Source: Paenibacillus sp. MBLB1832
GTDB taxonomy: Bacteria > Bacillota > Bacilli > Paenibacillales > NBRC-103111
Assembly: GCF_032271945.1 (NCBI RefSeq)
Contig: NZ_CP130319.1
Span: forward strand, 2,313,001-2,377,000
Length of the DNA stretch: 64,000 nucleotides
Reading direction: 5' to 3'
Shown here: positions 33,574 through 42,447 of the stretch, one piece after another
How the letters are laid out: the number at the start of each line of letters is the position of its first letter
Numbering within the stretch: position 1 is the stretch's first letter
Made by a program: the position numbers and the translations under genes
The notes under the pieces: model-generated
Databases searched by the model: none
Told to the model about the DNA's origin: nothing
The model's input: the letters and a program-made list of their open reading frames with translations, nothing else

Positions 33574-34506
33574 ATGCAAACTCCAAATGAATCAACTGAG
33601 ACTAACTACAAGTTTGCTCCCGTTTCAAAGAAATCTTTAACTGGTGAAGTGATTGTAAGACCTTCGCTCAATTATTGGCAGGACGCATGGAGACGACTTA
33701 AAAAAAATAGACTGGCTATGGCTGGCTTAATTATACTGGTAACTTTAATCGTTCTTGCGATTATTGTGCCATGGGTTTCAAGCTACGATTATCAGACACA
33801 AAACTTAAAACTTAAAAATGCTGTTCCAAGTTCCTCTCACTTGTTCGGTACAGATGACTTCGGGCGTGATGTATGGACGCGTGTATGGTGGGGAACACGG
33901 ATTTCCCTGTTTATCGGGATTGTCGCGGCATTAATTGATTTGGTTATAGGTGTTATTTATGGCGGGATTTCGGCGTACTATGGTGGAAAAGTCGATGAAA
34001 TCATGCAGCGGTCCATTGAAATTGTGTACGCGATACCGTTCTTGTTGATTGCGATTCTATTAATTATGGTAATCGGTTCTGGGATTTCCTCGATTATTAT
34101 TGCTTATAGTATTACGGGTTGGGTGCCGATGGCGCGGCTTGTACGGGGGCAAATGCTCACGTTGAAAGAACAGGAATTTGTTCTAGCTTCACGCACACTG
34201 GGAGCTTCTCCCATGAGAATAATTATGCGTAGCTTGATCCCCAATGCGCTTGGTATAATCATTGTACAGATCACATTCGTTGTGCCATCTGCGATTTTTA
34301 CCGAAGCTTTCCTAAGCTTTATTGGTCTTGGTGTTAAACCACCGCTGGCATCCCTAGGAAACTTGCTGTCAGACGGTGCTAATTATATCCGGTTATATCC
34401 GCATCGCCTTATTTTCCCAACCATTATTTTCAGCTTGATTTTGTTGAGTTTCAATCTTCTCGGTGACGGGCTTCGTGATGCGCTAGATCCGAAAATGCGC
34501 AAGTAA
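33574..34506 (+). CDS. oppC: Oligopeptide ABC transporter permease OppC
   Basis: 310 residues. An N-terminal cytoplasmic segment precedes AWRRLKKNRLAMAGLIILVTLIVLAIIVPWVSSYDYQTQN and HLFGTDDFGRDVWTRVWWGTRISLFIG, both OppC/DppC signatures; the EAA loop is QEFVLASRTLGASPMRIIMRSLIPNALG. Six helices are expected. It begins 3 bases after the oppB stop. Confidence 0.94.
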   Translation: MQTPNESTETNYKFAPVSKKSLTGEVIVRPSLNYWQDAWRRLKKNRLAMAGLIILVTLIVLAIIVPWVSSYDYQTQNLKLKNAVPSSSHLFGTDDFGRDVWTRVWWGTRISLFIGIVAALIDLVIGVIYGGISAYYGGKVDEIMQRSIEIVYAIPFLLIAILLIMVIGSGISSIIIAYSITGWVPMARLVRGQMLTLKEQEFVLASRTLGASPMRIIMRSLIPNALGIIIVQITFVVPSAIFTEAFLSFIGLGVKPPLASLGNLLSDGANYIRLYPHRLIFPTIIFSLILLSFNLLGDGLRDALDPKMRK

Positions 34507-34523
34507 GAAGGGGTGAATCATTG

Positions 34524-35558
34524 ATGAGCATCAAAGACAATTTGCTAGAAGTGAAAGATCTGCGAGTTTCATTCCGTACTTATGCGGGTGAAGTACAAGC
34601 TGTGCGCGGCGTATCTTTCTCTTTGAAAAAAGGTGAAGTGTTGGCGATTGTAGGGGAATCCGGTTGCGGTAAGTCTGTAACGGCACAAACGCTCATGCGT
34701 TTAATTCCTTCTCCGCCTAGTTATATAAAAAGTGGCTCCATTATGTTCGATGGGAAAGTTGATATTACGAAGCTTTCCAATAAACAAATGGAGAAAATCC
34801 GTGGCTCTGAAATGGGTATGATTTTCCAGGATCCAATGACTTCCTTGAATCCTACGATGAAAATCGGTGATCAAATCACGGAAGGTTTGATCAAGCACGA
34901 AGGTTTAAATAAGAAAGCAGCAAGAGACAAAGCGATCGAGATCCTCAAGCTGGTTGGTATTAACTCCCCTGAGGGGCGTATTCACCAATATCCGCATGAG
35001 CTTTCTGGTGGTATGCGTCAACGTGTGATGATCGCCATCGCATTGGCTTGTTCGCCGAAGCTTCTTATTGCCGATGAGCCGACAACAGCGTTAGACGTTA
35101 CGATCCAAGCTCAAATCATTGACTTAATGAAGACGATCTCGGAGAAAACGGACTCATCCATTATCTTAATTACGCATGACCTTGGTGTTGTTGCCGATAT
35201 GGCACAACGTGTCGTGGTTATGTATGCAGGAAAAATTATCGAACAAGGGACCGTAGATGAGATCTTCTACGAGCCGCAGCATCCATATACATGGGGCTTG
35301 CTTCGTTCTGTGCCACGGTTGGATACGAATACGAACGAGGAGCTTGTGCCGATTCCTGGTACACCTCCAGATCTATTCGCTCCGCCAAAAGGGTGTGCTT
35401 TTGCAGCGAGATGTCCATATGCGATGAATCACTGTTTAGAAGAAGATCCAGCACATACCGTGCTATCTGATACGCATTCAGCAGCATGCTGGTTGCTGCA
35501 CCCTGACGCACCGAAGGTTGAACGCCCTGTAGGAGTGGGAGGTAGGACGCATGTCTAA
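34524..35558 (+). CDS. oppD: Oligopeptide ABC transporter ATP-binding protein OppD
   Basis: 344 residues. Walker [10 protein letters not shown]-loop [12 protein letters not shown], signature [15 protein letters not shown], Walker [14 protein letters not shown]-loop [10 protein letters not shown], and the C-terminal OppD/DppD extension with Cys motif [15 protein letters not shown]. It energises peptide import together with OppF on the cytoplasmic face. ATG 34524 with GAAGGGGTG upstream; TTG 34521 is in frame immediately before it. Overlaps oppF by 8 bases. Confidence 0.95.
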   Translation: MSIKDNLLEVKDLRVSFRTYAGEVQAVRGVSFSLKKGEVLAIVGESGCGKSVTAQTLMRLIPSPPSYIKSGSIMFDGKVDITKLSNKQMEKIRGSEMGMIFQDPMTSLNPTMKIGDQITEGLIKHEGLNKKAARDKAIEILKLVGINSPEGRIHQYPHELSGGMRQRVMIAIALACSPKLLIADEPTTALDVTIQAQIIDLMKTISEKTDSSIILITHDLGVVADMAQRVVVMYAGKIIEQGTVDEIFYEPQHPYTWGLLRSVPRLDTNTNEELVPIPGTPPDLFAPPKGCAFAARCPYAMNHCLEEDPAHTVLSDTHSAACWLLHPDAPKVERPVGVGGRTHV

Positions 35559-36525
35559 GACGATGTCGAAGTCTGATCAACCAATTTTGCAGATTCGCAA
35601 TATGAAGAAGCACTTTAATCTTGGAAACGGCAAGATTCTGAAAGCTGTTGACAACTTTTCAATAGAAATTAAACGCGGCGAGACGTTCGGTCTTGTTGGC
35701 GAGTCCGGTTGCGGGAAATCCACAGCTGGGCGTACGATCATCAATCTGTATGAAGCAACTTCGGGTGAAGTTATTTTTGACGGTGAAGATGTTCATAAGT
35801 TAAAAGGGAAAAAGCTGAAAGAATTTAACAGGAATATGCAAATGGTATTCCAGGACCCTTACGCTTCCTTGAACCCGCGTATGACGGTCGGGAATATTAT
35901 TGCCGAAGGTATTGATATTCACGGTTTATATACAGGCGCAAAGCGTAAAGAGCGCGTTATGGAGCTGCTTCGTGCTGTTGGGCTTAACGATGAGCATGCA
36001 AGTCGTTTCCCGCATGAGTTCTCAGGCGGTCAGCGTCAGCGTATCGGGATTGCCCGAGCACTTGCGATCGAACCGAAGTTCATCATCGCCGATGAGCCGA
36101 TCTCTGCGTTGGACGTATCCGTTCAAGCGCAAGTCGTTAACCTTTTCAAAAGATTACAAAAAGAAATGGGCTTAACGTACTTGTTTATCGCGCATGACTT
36201 GGCGATGGTTAAGCATATCTCCGATCGTATCGGTGTTATGTACTTAGGGAATCTTGTTGAGGTAACAACGTCTGATGCGTTGTATGCGAAGCCTTTACAT
36301 CCATACACACAATCCCTGCTTTCTGCGATTCCGATTCCGGATCCAGAAGTAGAGCGTACGCGTGAGCGTATCATTCTTCAAGGTGACGTGCCAAGTCCGC
36401 TCAACCCGCCAAGCGGTTGTCCGTTCCGTACACGTTGTCCGCAAGCGATGGCGAAATGTGCGGATTCTATGCCGCCTAGCAAAGAAGTGGAACCGAATCA
36501 CTTCGTAGCTTGCCACCTATACTAA
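35551..36525 (+). CDS. oppF: Oligopeptide ABC transporter ATP-binding protein OppF
   Basis: 324 residues. Walker [11 protein letters not shown]-loop MVFQDPYASLNPRMTVG, signature FSGGQRQRIGIARAL, Walker B IIADEPISALDVSVQAQ, H-loop AHDLAMVKHI, and the C-terminal GCPFRTRCPQAMAKC extension. It starts inside oppD behind GGGAGG and ends the operon before a terminator. The full set A-B-C-D-F is present and intact. Confidence 0.95.
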   Translation: MSKTMSKSDQPILQIRNMKKHFNLGNGKILKAVDNFSIEIKRGETFGLVGESGCGKSTAGRTIINLYEATSGEVIFDGEDVHKLKGKKLKEFNRNMQMVFQDPYASLNPRMTVGNIIAEGIDIHGLYTGAKRKERVMELLRAVGLNDEHASRFPHEFSGGQRQRIGIARALAIEPKFIIADEPISALDVSVQAQVVNLFKRLQKEMGLTYLFIAHDLAMVKHISDRIGVMYLGNLVEVTTSDALYAKPLHPYTQSLLSAIPIPDPEVERTRERIILQGDVPSPLNPPSGCPFRTRCPQAMAKCADSMPPSKEVEPNHFVACHLY

Positions 36526-36532
36526 TGGTCTT

Positions 36533-36557
36533 AGCCGTCCCGAAAGGGGCGGCTTTT
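36533..36557 (+). terminator. Terminator of the opp operon
   Basis: AGCCGTCCC/GGGGCGGCT stem with a GAAA tetraloop and TTT. Confidence 0.85.
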
Positions 36558-36619
36558 CGTCGTACATAGCGGCGATGGCTGGAGTTGTCATCGTAATTGT
36601 AATTTTAATAAATACAGTT

Positions 36620-36648
36620 TTGACGATTACATAGCGAACGTGTACAAT
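36620..36648 (+). promoter_or_regulatory. Sigma-A promoter of bshC-ahcY
   Basis: TTGACG (36620-36625), 17-bp spacer, TACAAT (36643-36648) preceded by TG. Predicted start near 36655. Confidence 0.82.
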
Positions 36649-36696
36649 TAACGGATAGTCGTTTTATATGGGTTGAAAAGGAGACACTAGTCGCGT

Positions 36697-38328
36697 ATGC
36701 AAATGGCATCTTTTCATTGGAAGAAGAATCAGCAATTATCGGAAGAATATATATTGGGAACTGAGAAGGCCCTATCCTTATTTCCTTCTCATTATGGCAG
36801 GGAAGCAGACTGGCAGAAACGTGTTCAGTGGCTGGACGGTGGACATGAACCCCATGCAGATCGCAAAGAGCTTACGGAGGTACTTCGCGCTTACAATACG
36901 CGTGTAGGTAATCATGATGCCGCCCTAAATCATGTGCAAAAGCTTGTTGATCATGAGACGCTGGCCATCGTTGGCGGTCAACAAGCAGGCCTATTTGGCG
37001 GTGAGTTGCTTGTCCTCTATAAAGCCGTCACGATTCTTCAATTGGCACGCGAGTGGAGTGCGAAGTTAGATCGCACCGTTGTGCCGATATTCTGGATCGC
37101 AGGCGAGGATCACGATTTCGATGAAGTGAATCACATCCAACTGCTCTCCAACACGCAGCAGATCGAGAAAATCAAAGTCGAGCACCCGACCGGACAGCGC
37201 ACGGCAGTTAGTCGGCTGCCGATTGCTTCTGAAGTGTGGGAAGACGCGTTGAACAAGTTGGATCATTCCCTGATGGATACCGAATTCAAGGCGGGATTAA
37301 TGGAGAGAATGCGCGCTGTCACGGCCGGAGATGCAACACTTAGTGATGCATTTGCACGTTGGATGGCGTTGATTTTCGGTGAATTCGGTCTAGTGCTGAT
37401 CGACGCCGATGACCCGCATTTGCGCAAGCTCGAGGCTGCGATGTTTGGCAGACTCATTGATGAGAATGAGGCTTATGCGGCTGCGCTTGTTCACAGTCAG
37501 ACAGAAGTCAGCTCGGCGGGTTATGCCATCCAAGCAGAAATCCATCCCGATGGCGCAAATTTGTTCACTTTTGCAGAGGGACAACGATTGCTGCTGCACC
37601 GCGAGGGAGACTTGTTCACGGATAAAAAGTCGACCGTACACTTTACGAAAGCTGAGCTTCGCGATCGGGCATTCACCCATCCGGAGTTGATGAGTAATAA
37701 CGTGATGTCGCGTCCGCTGATGCAGGAGTTTTTATTCCCTGTACTCGCAACTGTACTCGGTCCAGGTGAAATTGCTTACTGGGCACTTACGAAGCGTGCT
37801 TTCGAACATTTCGGCTTGCAGATGCCGATTGTGGCTCCGCGGCTTGAATTTACACTTATTGAAGGTATGATCAAGAAGCAGATGGATAAATACAATTTCA
37901 GCTTGGCTGATGTGCTGGAGCGCTTTGATGAGAAGAAGCAAGCTTGGCTGGATGAGCAAGATACGCTGAAATTGGGCGAGCAATTCGAACGCGTGAAGGC
38001 GTCTTTTGTAAGCAGCTATGGACCACTCGTCGAGTCGCTGCAAACGATTAACCCGGGTATTAAGAAACTCGGAGATACGAATTTGGCGAAAATCGTGGAG
38101 CAGATCGATTACTTGCAGCATAAGGCTGCAGAAGCGACCAATACCCAATTCGATGCCGCGATTCGTCAATTGGAGAGAGTGCGACTTACCATTTTCCCGT
38201 TAGCCAAGCCGCAAGAAAGAGTGTATAATGGGTGTGCTTATCTGAATCGATATGGGCATGCTTGGTTACATACTTTGCTAGAGACACAGATCCCCGTAGA
38301 TGGGTTGCACCGTGTATTTTATTTGTAG
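36697..38328 (+). CDS. bshC: Bacillithiol biosynthesis cysteine-adding enzyme BshC
   Basis: 543 residues. Family motifs: TLAIVGGQQAGLFGGELLVLYKAVTILQLA near residue 89 and VVPIFWIAGEDHDFDEVNHI near 128, which form the Rossmann-like nucleotide site; a long coiled coil lies in the last third (LADVLERFDEKKQAWLDEQDTLKLGEQFERVKASFVS). It joins cysteine to GlcN-malate in the last step of bacillithiol synthesis, the main low-molecular-weight thiol of Bacillales. bshC (YllA) just before mraZ is the Bacillus order; here ahcY and a lipoprotein gene come between. AAGGAGA lies 13 bases before ATG 36697, a rather long gap. Confidence 0.94.
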   Translation: MQMASFHWKKNQQLSEEYILGTEKALSLFPSHYGREADWQKRVQWLDGGHEPHADRKELTEVLRAYNTRVGNHDAALNHVQKLVDHETLAIVGGQQAGLFGGELLVLYKAVTILQLAREWSAKLDRTVVPIFWIAGEDHDFDEVNHIQLLSNTQQIEKIKVEHPTGQRTAVSRLPIASEVWEDALNKLDHSLMDTEFKAGLMERMRAVTAGDATLSDAFARWMALIFGEFGLVLIDADDPHLRKLEAAMFGRLIDENEAYAAALVHSQTEVSSAGYAIQAEIHPDGANLFTFAEGQRLLLHREGDLFTDKKSTVHFTKAELRDRAFTHPELMSNNVMSRPLMQEFLFPVLATVLGPGEIAYWALTKRAFEHFGLQMPIVAPRLEFTLIEGMIKKQMDKYNFSLADVLERFDEKKQAWLDEQDTLKLGEQFERVKASFVSSYGPLVESLQTINPGIKKLGDTNLAKIVEQIDYLQHKAAEATNTQFDAAIRQLERVRLTIFPLAKPQERVYNGCAYLNRYGHAWLHTLLETQIPVDGLHRVFYL

Positions 38329-38339
38329 GAGGAACGAAC

Positions 38340-39602
38340 ATGACAACTGGAACGAAAAGTATTGTGACCGATATGGCGTTGGCGCCTGAGGGGCATTTGA
38401 AAATTGATTGGGTGCAAGCGCATATGCCGGTTCTGAACCGCATTCGCGAGCAGTTTGAGAAAGAACAGCCGTTCAAAGGCTTGAAAGTGACGATTTCCTT
38501 GCACTTGGAAGCGAAAACAGCTTACCTGGCGAAAGTAGTTAAAGCAGGTGGAGCTGATGTGACGATTACGGGGAGTAATCCACTTTCCACGCAAGACGAC
38601 GTGTGTGCAGCGCTTGTTGAGGATGGCATCACCGTGTTTGCGAAATATAACCCAACGCCAGAAGAGTACAAAGAGCTTCTCATCAAATCTTTGGAATCGA
38701 AACCTGATCTGATCATTGATGACGGTGGGGATCTCGTATCTTTGCTGCATTCTGAGCGCAAAGATTTGGCTGTGAATGTGCGCGGCGGCGCGGAAGAAAC
38801 TACAACGGGTATTTTACGTCTGAAAGCGATGGAGAAAGAAGGCAAGTTGGCTTTCCCGATGGTCGCTGTGAATGATGCGTACTGTAAATACTTGTTTGAC
38901 AACCGTTACGGCACAGGCCAATCCGTATGGGACGGCATTAACCGTACGACGAATCTAGTTGTTGCAGGTAAAACAGTTGTTGTCGTTGGTTACGGCTGGT
39001 GTGGTAAAGGTGTAGCGATGCGTGCAAAAGGCTTAGGTGCCAACGTAATCGTGACTGAAATCGATGCGATTAAAGGTGTAGAAGCTTATATGGACGGTTT
39101 CGCAGTTATGCCGATGATCGAAGCTGCGAAATTGGGTGACTTCTTCGTGACTGTAACAGGAAATCGCGATGTCATTCGCGGCGAGCACTATAAGGTGATG
39201 AAAGATGGCGCAATCCTATCGAACGCGGGTCACTTTGATGTTGAAGTGAACAAACCTGAGCTTGAAGCGCAGTCCTCCTCGAAGCGCACAGTTCGCCGCA
39301 ACATCGAAGAGTATCAATTGACTGATGGCCGCAAAATTTATGTCCTCGCAGAAGGTCGCTTAGTGAATCTAGCTGCAGGCGACGGTCACCCTGCTGAAAT
39401 TATGGATATGACGTTTGCGTTGCAAGCGATGTCCCTGAAGCACGTGAATGATGAATACAAATCCCTAGGCAAAACGGTAGTAAACGTTCCGTACGTGCTG
39501 GATGAGCAAGTAGCTCGCTACAAACTAGAATCCCTTGGCACAAGCGTTGATGCGCTCTCTGACGAACAAAAAGCTTACCTAGACAGCTGGGATGAGCATT
39601 AA
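38340..39602 (+). CDS. ahcY: Adenosylhomocysteinase (SAH hydrolase)
   Basis: 420 residues. MPVLNRIREQFEKEQPFKGLKVTISLHLEAKTAYL at the N-terminus, DDGGDLVSLLH near 136, VNDAYCKYLFDNRYGTGQSVWDGI near 180, and the NAD-binding VVVGYGWCGKGVAMRAKGLGANVIVTEID (about 211-239), all AhcY features. It splits S-adenosylhomocysteine into adenosine and homocysteine to relieve inhibition of methyltransferases. The chain ends YLDSWDEH instead of the usual KPDHYRY-type tail that reaches the neighbouring subunit's NAD, as in the shorter archaeal/Thermotoga-like forms. TAGGAGGAAC precedes ATG 38340; 11 bases separate it from bshC, so the two are co-transcribed. Confidence 0.94.
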   Translation: MTTGTKSIVTDMALAPEGHLKIDWVQAHMPVLNRIREQFEKEQPFKGLKVTISLHLEAKTAYLAKVVKAGGADVTITGSNPLSTQDDVCAALVEDGITVFAKYNPTPEEYKELLIKSLESKPDLIIDDGGDLVSLLHSERKDLAVNVRGGAEETTTGILRLKAMEKEGKLAFPMVAVNDAYCKYLFDNRYGTGQSVWDGINRTTNLVVAGKTVVVVGYGWCGKGVAMRAKGLGANVIVTEIDAIKGVEAYMDGFAVMPMIEAAKLGDFFVTVTGNRDVIRGEHYKVMKDGAILSNAGHFDVEVNKPELEAQSSSKRTVRRNIEEYQLTDGRKIYVLAEGRLVNLAAGDGHPAEIMDMTFALQAMSLKHVNDEYKSLGKTVVNVPYVLDEQVARYKLESLGTSVDALSDEQKAYLDSWDEH

Positions 39603-39614
39603 AAGCTAACGAAA

Positions 39615-39659
39615 AGTCCTTTCGACCCTTTCTCATGGGCGGAAGGGCTTTTTTCTTTT
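39615..39659 (+). terminator. Terminator after ahcY
   Basis: AGTCCTTTCGACCC pairs with GGGCGGAAGGGCT (with G-U pairs and one mismatch) around TTTCTCAT, followed by TTTTTCTTTTT. Confidence 0.88.
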
Positions 39660-39725
39660 TGCTGAATCATCTACCACTGCAACTTTCCGAGATCAAGCAC
39701 CGTTTAGAGGGGGAATAACCTAAAA

Positions 39726-40829
39726 ATGGAAATGGGGGTTCGAGGTATGGGGGCAAAAGTGAGTGTAAAGTTAGGCGGATGGATCGCAGTTATTGTTTTG
39801 GTGGTGGGGGTGCTGACCGGTTGCGGCTCAACTTCGTCCAAGGAAGATCGAAGCCCATCAACAGCTTCAAGCTCTGAGATGAAAATGGTGCAACCTGAAG
39901 TGGCGACGTCGATGAATCAGGCTGGCGGTGCTAAGGATTCGGTTGCTGCCAAAGTGGCTCCTGCAGCTATGGCTAGTGTGGCTGACGCTAATAAGAAGCA
40001 GTCTGAAACTTCGGATTTGAAGGCTGCGCCTAGCTCTGCACCAAATGCTGTATTAGCTGCCACAGGGAGTGAACAGGATGCTGGATTTAACCGAAAATTG
40101 ATTTATCATGCGAATATAGTGATGCCTGTAGAGGATTATGTGAAAGCGCAAACCGCTTTGCGCGACTTAGTTGCGTTGAGCGGAGCTTACATTTTGCAAT
40201 TTTCCGAGAATGCGAGTACGAATGAAAAAGGTGGTACATTTACCGTCAAGGTGGCGGCGAAAGGCTTTGTTTCGTTGTTAGATGGCTTGGAGAAGTTGAG
40301 TCCATCGATTCAGAGAAATGTACAGGGGCAGGATGTGACCGAGGAGTATGTGGATTTAAGCTCGCGACTCGCAGCCAAACAGCTTGTGGAAACGCGACTT
40401 CTCAGTTTTATGGAGAAAGCCTCTAAAACAGACGATCTCCTTGCCTTCTCCAATGAATTGGCGAAAGTCCAAGAAACGATTGAGCAAATTAAGGGGAGAA
40501 TGAGATACCTGGATCAGAATGTGTCCTATTCCACAATAGAGATTCGTATGTACCAACAGACGGGGAAGAAGCCGCTGTTATCTGATCCGAACGAATTAAC
40601 CTTAATGGAGCGAATTGAAAAAGCGTGGAGCTCCAGCTTGAATGTTTTGGCTGCCGTTCTGCAAGGCATTCTTGTGTTTTTAGCTGCAGTGGTTCCTGTT
40701 CTGATCATTTTGCTTCTTCTCGCTATACCTATTGGGGTATACCGTCGCAAACGAAAAATGAAATTGCAACAGATCCGATTGGGACTAAAGGATCAGGAAC
40801 AATTAGAAAACACGAACGATAATGAGTAA
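39726..40829 (+). CDS. DUF4349 domain lipoprotein
   Basis: 367 residues. A lipoprotein signal (GGWIAVIVLVVGVLTGC, lipobox VLTGC) is followed by a low-complexity Ser/Ala/Lys linker (about residues 38-118), then the DUF4349 domain (about 119-290: RKLIYHANIVMPVEDYVKAQTALRDLVALSGAYILQFSENAS; VQGQDVTEEYVDLSSRLAAKQLVETRLLSFMEKA with a coiled coil; LDQNVSYSTIEIRMYQ) and a membrane helix near 305-335 with a basic cytoplasmic tail. So it would be anchored at both ends. Function unknown. The start is ATG 39726 (GAGGGGG about 13 bases upstream) or ATG 39747. Confidence 0.83.
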   Translation: MEMGVRGMGAKVSVKLGGWIAVIVLVVGVLTGCGSTSSKEDRSPSTASSSEMKMVQPEVATSMNQAGGAKDSVAAKVAPAAMASVADANKKQSETSDLKAAPSSAPNAVLAATGSEQDAGFNRKLIYHANIVMPVEDYVKAQTALRDLVALSGAYILQFSENASTNEKGGTFTVKVAAKGFVSLLDGLEKLSPSIQRNVQGQDVTEEYVDLSSRLAAKQLVETRLLSFMEKASKTDDLLAFSNELAKVQETIEQIKGRMRYLDQNVSYSTIEIRMYQQTGKKPLLSDPNELTLMERIEKAWSSSLNVLAAVLQGILVFLAAVVPVLIILLLLAIPIGVYRRKRKMKLQQIRLGLKDQEQLENTNDNE

Positions 40830-40878
40830 AAGACTCAAACGACACAAAAAAGAACTAAATTGAAAAATAAATTTAATT

Positions 40879-40907
40879 AATCCTGCTAATTAAGCAGGAT
40901 TTCTTTC
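40879..40907 (+). terminator. Terminator after the DUF4349 gene
   Basis: AATCCTGCT/AGCAGGATT with AATTA loop, then TCTTTCG. Short T tract. Confidence 0.75.
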
Positions 40908-40928
40908 GTTTTTAGCGAATTATCATTA

Positions 40929-40960
40929 AAATGTGGTGAAAAGTGGTACAAAGTGGAGGG
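40929..40960 (+). promoter_or_regulatory. MraZ boxes: 10-bp direct repeats upstream of mraZ
   Basis: Three consecutive 10-base blocks (40931, 40941, 40951) each carry GTGG at the same position: atgtggtgaa, aagtggtaca, aagtggaggg; the next block aaaggggggc continues the pattern weakly and contains the ribosome binding site. MraZ of other bacteria binds runs of such repeats (AAAGTGKNNN in Mollicutes, TGGGN with 10-bp period in E. coli) and represses its own operon. Autoregulation here is inferred. Confidence 0.7.
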
Positions 40961-40978
40961 AAAGGGGGGCGAGATGCT

Positions 40979-41416
40979 ATGTTTATGGGTGAATATCAAC
41001 ATAGCATTGACGAGAAAGGCCGAATGATTATCCCGGCTAAATATCGTGAAGCCCTTGGCGAATCCTTTGTCATCACACGTGGTTTAGATCAATGTTTATT
41101 CGTTTATCCCCAAGCCGAATGGTTAATACTCGAACAGAAGCTGAAAGCATTGCCATTGATGAAGTCAGACGCACGCGCGTTTACCCGGTTTTTCTTCTCA
41201 GGCGCAGCAGAGTGTGAATTGGATAAGCAAGGAAGAGCCAATATTCCGAGCAACCTGATCGAGCACGCCAAACTAGAGAAAGATTGTGTCGTAATTGGTG
41301 TTTCCAACCGTGTAGAGATTTGGAGCAAGCAAGTTTGGGAAAGCTATGCCAATGAGTCTGAACAATCATTTAATGAAATAGCAGAAAAGCTGGTCGATTT
41401 TAATTTTGACTTATAG
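40979..41416 (+). CDS. mraZ: Transcriptional regulator MraZ
   Basis: 145 residues, first gene of the dcw cluster. Two AbrB-like swapped-hairpin repeats, each with a DxxxR motif: [23 protein letters not shown] and [22 protein letters not shown]. The start [16 protein letters not shown] is conserved; ATG 40979 has AGGGGGGCGA upstream. It binds its own promoter region as an oligomeric ring and represses dcw transcription in species studied. The frame is open from 40943 without a ribosome binding site. Confidence 0.95.
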   Translation: MFMGEYQHSIDEKGRMIIPAKYREALGESFVITRGLDQCLFVYPQAEWLILEQKLKALPLMKSDARAFTRFFFSGAAECELDKQGRANIPSNLIEHAKLEKDCVVIGVSNRVEIWSKQVWESYANESEQSFNEIAEKLVDFNFDL

Positions 41417-41432
41417 TTTTAGAGCCAATGCT

Positions 41433-41470
41433 TACGAAGTCAGTTTTGCTCCAGCAAAACTTTTAGGAGG
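41433..41470 (+). repeat. Hairpin plus ribosome-binding-site cassette, copy 1 (before rsmH)
   Basis: TACGAAGTC, then AGTTTTGC (41442-41449), loop TCCA, GCAAAACT (41454-41461), then TTTAGGAGG. A near-identical element precedes sigE at 62175-62211. The 8-bp perfect hairpin ends four bases before the AGGAGG that serves rsmH. Confidence 0.85.
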
Positions 41471-41477
41471 ACAACAA

Positions 41478-42428
41478 GTGTTTCATCATGTGACTGTACT
41501 GAAAGAAGAATCTGTTGAAGGATTACATATAAAACCAGATGGCGTTTATGTCGATTGTACCATGGGGGGCGCAGGACACAGCTCCTTGATTGCCTCAAAG
41601 CTAGGGCCAGAGGGACTGCTCATTGCACTGGATCAAGATGATGTCGCACTAGAGAATGCAAAGACGGTGCTAGCGCCTTACCTTGACCGTGTAGCGATTA
41701 TCAAGAGCAACTTCCGCGAACTGGAACATGTGCTGCGGACTGTGCCGAAAGCAATGCGAGATGGGAAGTCTCAAGTGGATGGGATTTTATTCGACCTCGG
41801 CGTTTCCTCCCCGCAATTGGACGATGGAGACCGGGGGTTTAGCTATCATCAGGACGCTGAGCTGGATATGAGAATGGATCGCGAAACAACCTTAACGGCC
41901 AAAACGATCGTCAATGAATGGTCCGCTGACCAAATTGCGCGAATTTTATTTGAATATGGGGAAGAGAAATTTTCCCGCCGCATTGCGAATGTGATAGTTG
42001 AGGCGAGAGAAAAGCAGCCGATTGAAACAACAGGTGAACTCGTTGAGCTCATTAAAGAAGGGATTCCTGCGGCAGCTCGTCGAACAGGTGGGCATCCTGC
42101 CAAACGGAGCTTCCAAGCACTGCGTATCGCGGTGAACGATGAGTTAGGCGCGTTTGAAGAAGCGTTAGAGCAATCCTTACGTTGTCTAGCACCTCAAGGT
42201 CGCGTAGCCGTCATCACCTTCCATTCGCTTGAAGATCGCATTTGTAAACAATATTTCGTGAAACATGTGGCGAAATGTACATGCCCTCCAGCTTTTCCGA
42301 TGTGCGTATGCACGAAAGCAGGAGAATTGAAATTAGTTACACGCAAACCTATCGTTCCTAGTGAACATGAACTAGAAGTGAATCAACGAGCACGATCTGC
42401 GAAACTCCGAATTGCAGAGAAGCTCTGA
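41478..42428 (+). CDS. rsmH: 16S rRNA (cytosine(1402)-N4)-methyltransferase RsmH
   Basis: 316 residues. [41 protein letters not shown] holds the SAM-binding motif ([10 protein letters not shown]); [51 protein letters not shown] and [18 protein letters not shown] are RsmH (MraW) signatures; a Cys-rich [13 protein letters not shown] motif lies near the end. It methylates C1402 in the ribosomal P site. Start GTG 41478, seven bases after AGGAGG; the upstream open frame to 41406 overlaps mraZ and the hairpin element. Confidence 0.96.
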   Translation: MFHHVTVLKEESVEGLHIKPDGVYVDCTMGGAGHSSLIASKLGPEGLLIALDQDDVALENAKTVLAPYLDRVAIIKSNFRELEHVLRTVPKAMRDGKSQVDGILFDLGVSSPQLDDGDRGFSYHQDAELDMRMDRETTLTAKTIVNEWSADQIARILFEYGEEKFSRRIANVIVEAREKQPIETTGELVELIKEGIPAAARRTGGHPAKRSFQALRIAVNDELGAFEEALEQSLRCLAPQGRVAVITFHSLEDRICKQYFVKHVAKCTCPPAFPMCVCTKAGELKLVTRKPIVPSEHELEVNQRARSAKLRIAEKL

Positions 42429-42447
42429 ATCTGAGGAGGAATCAGCA

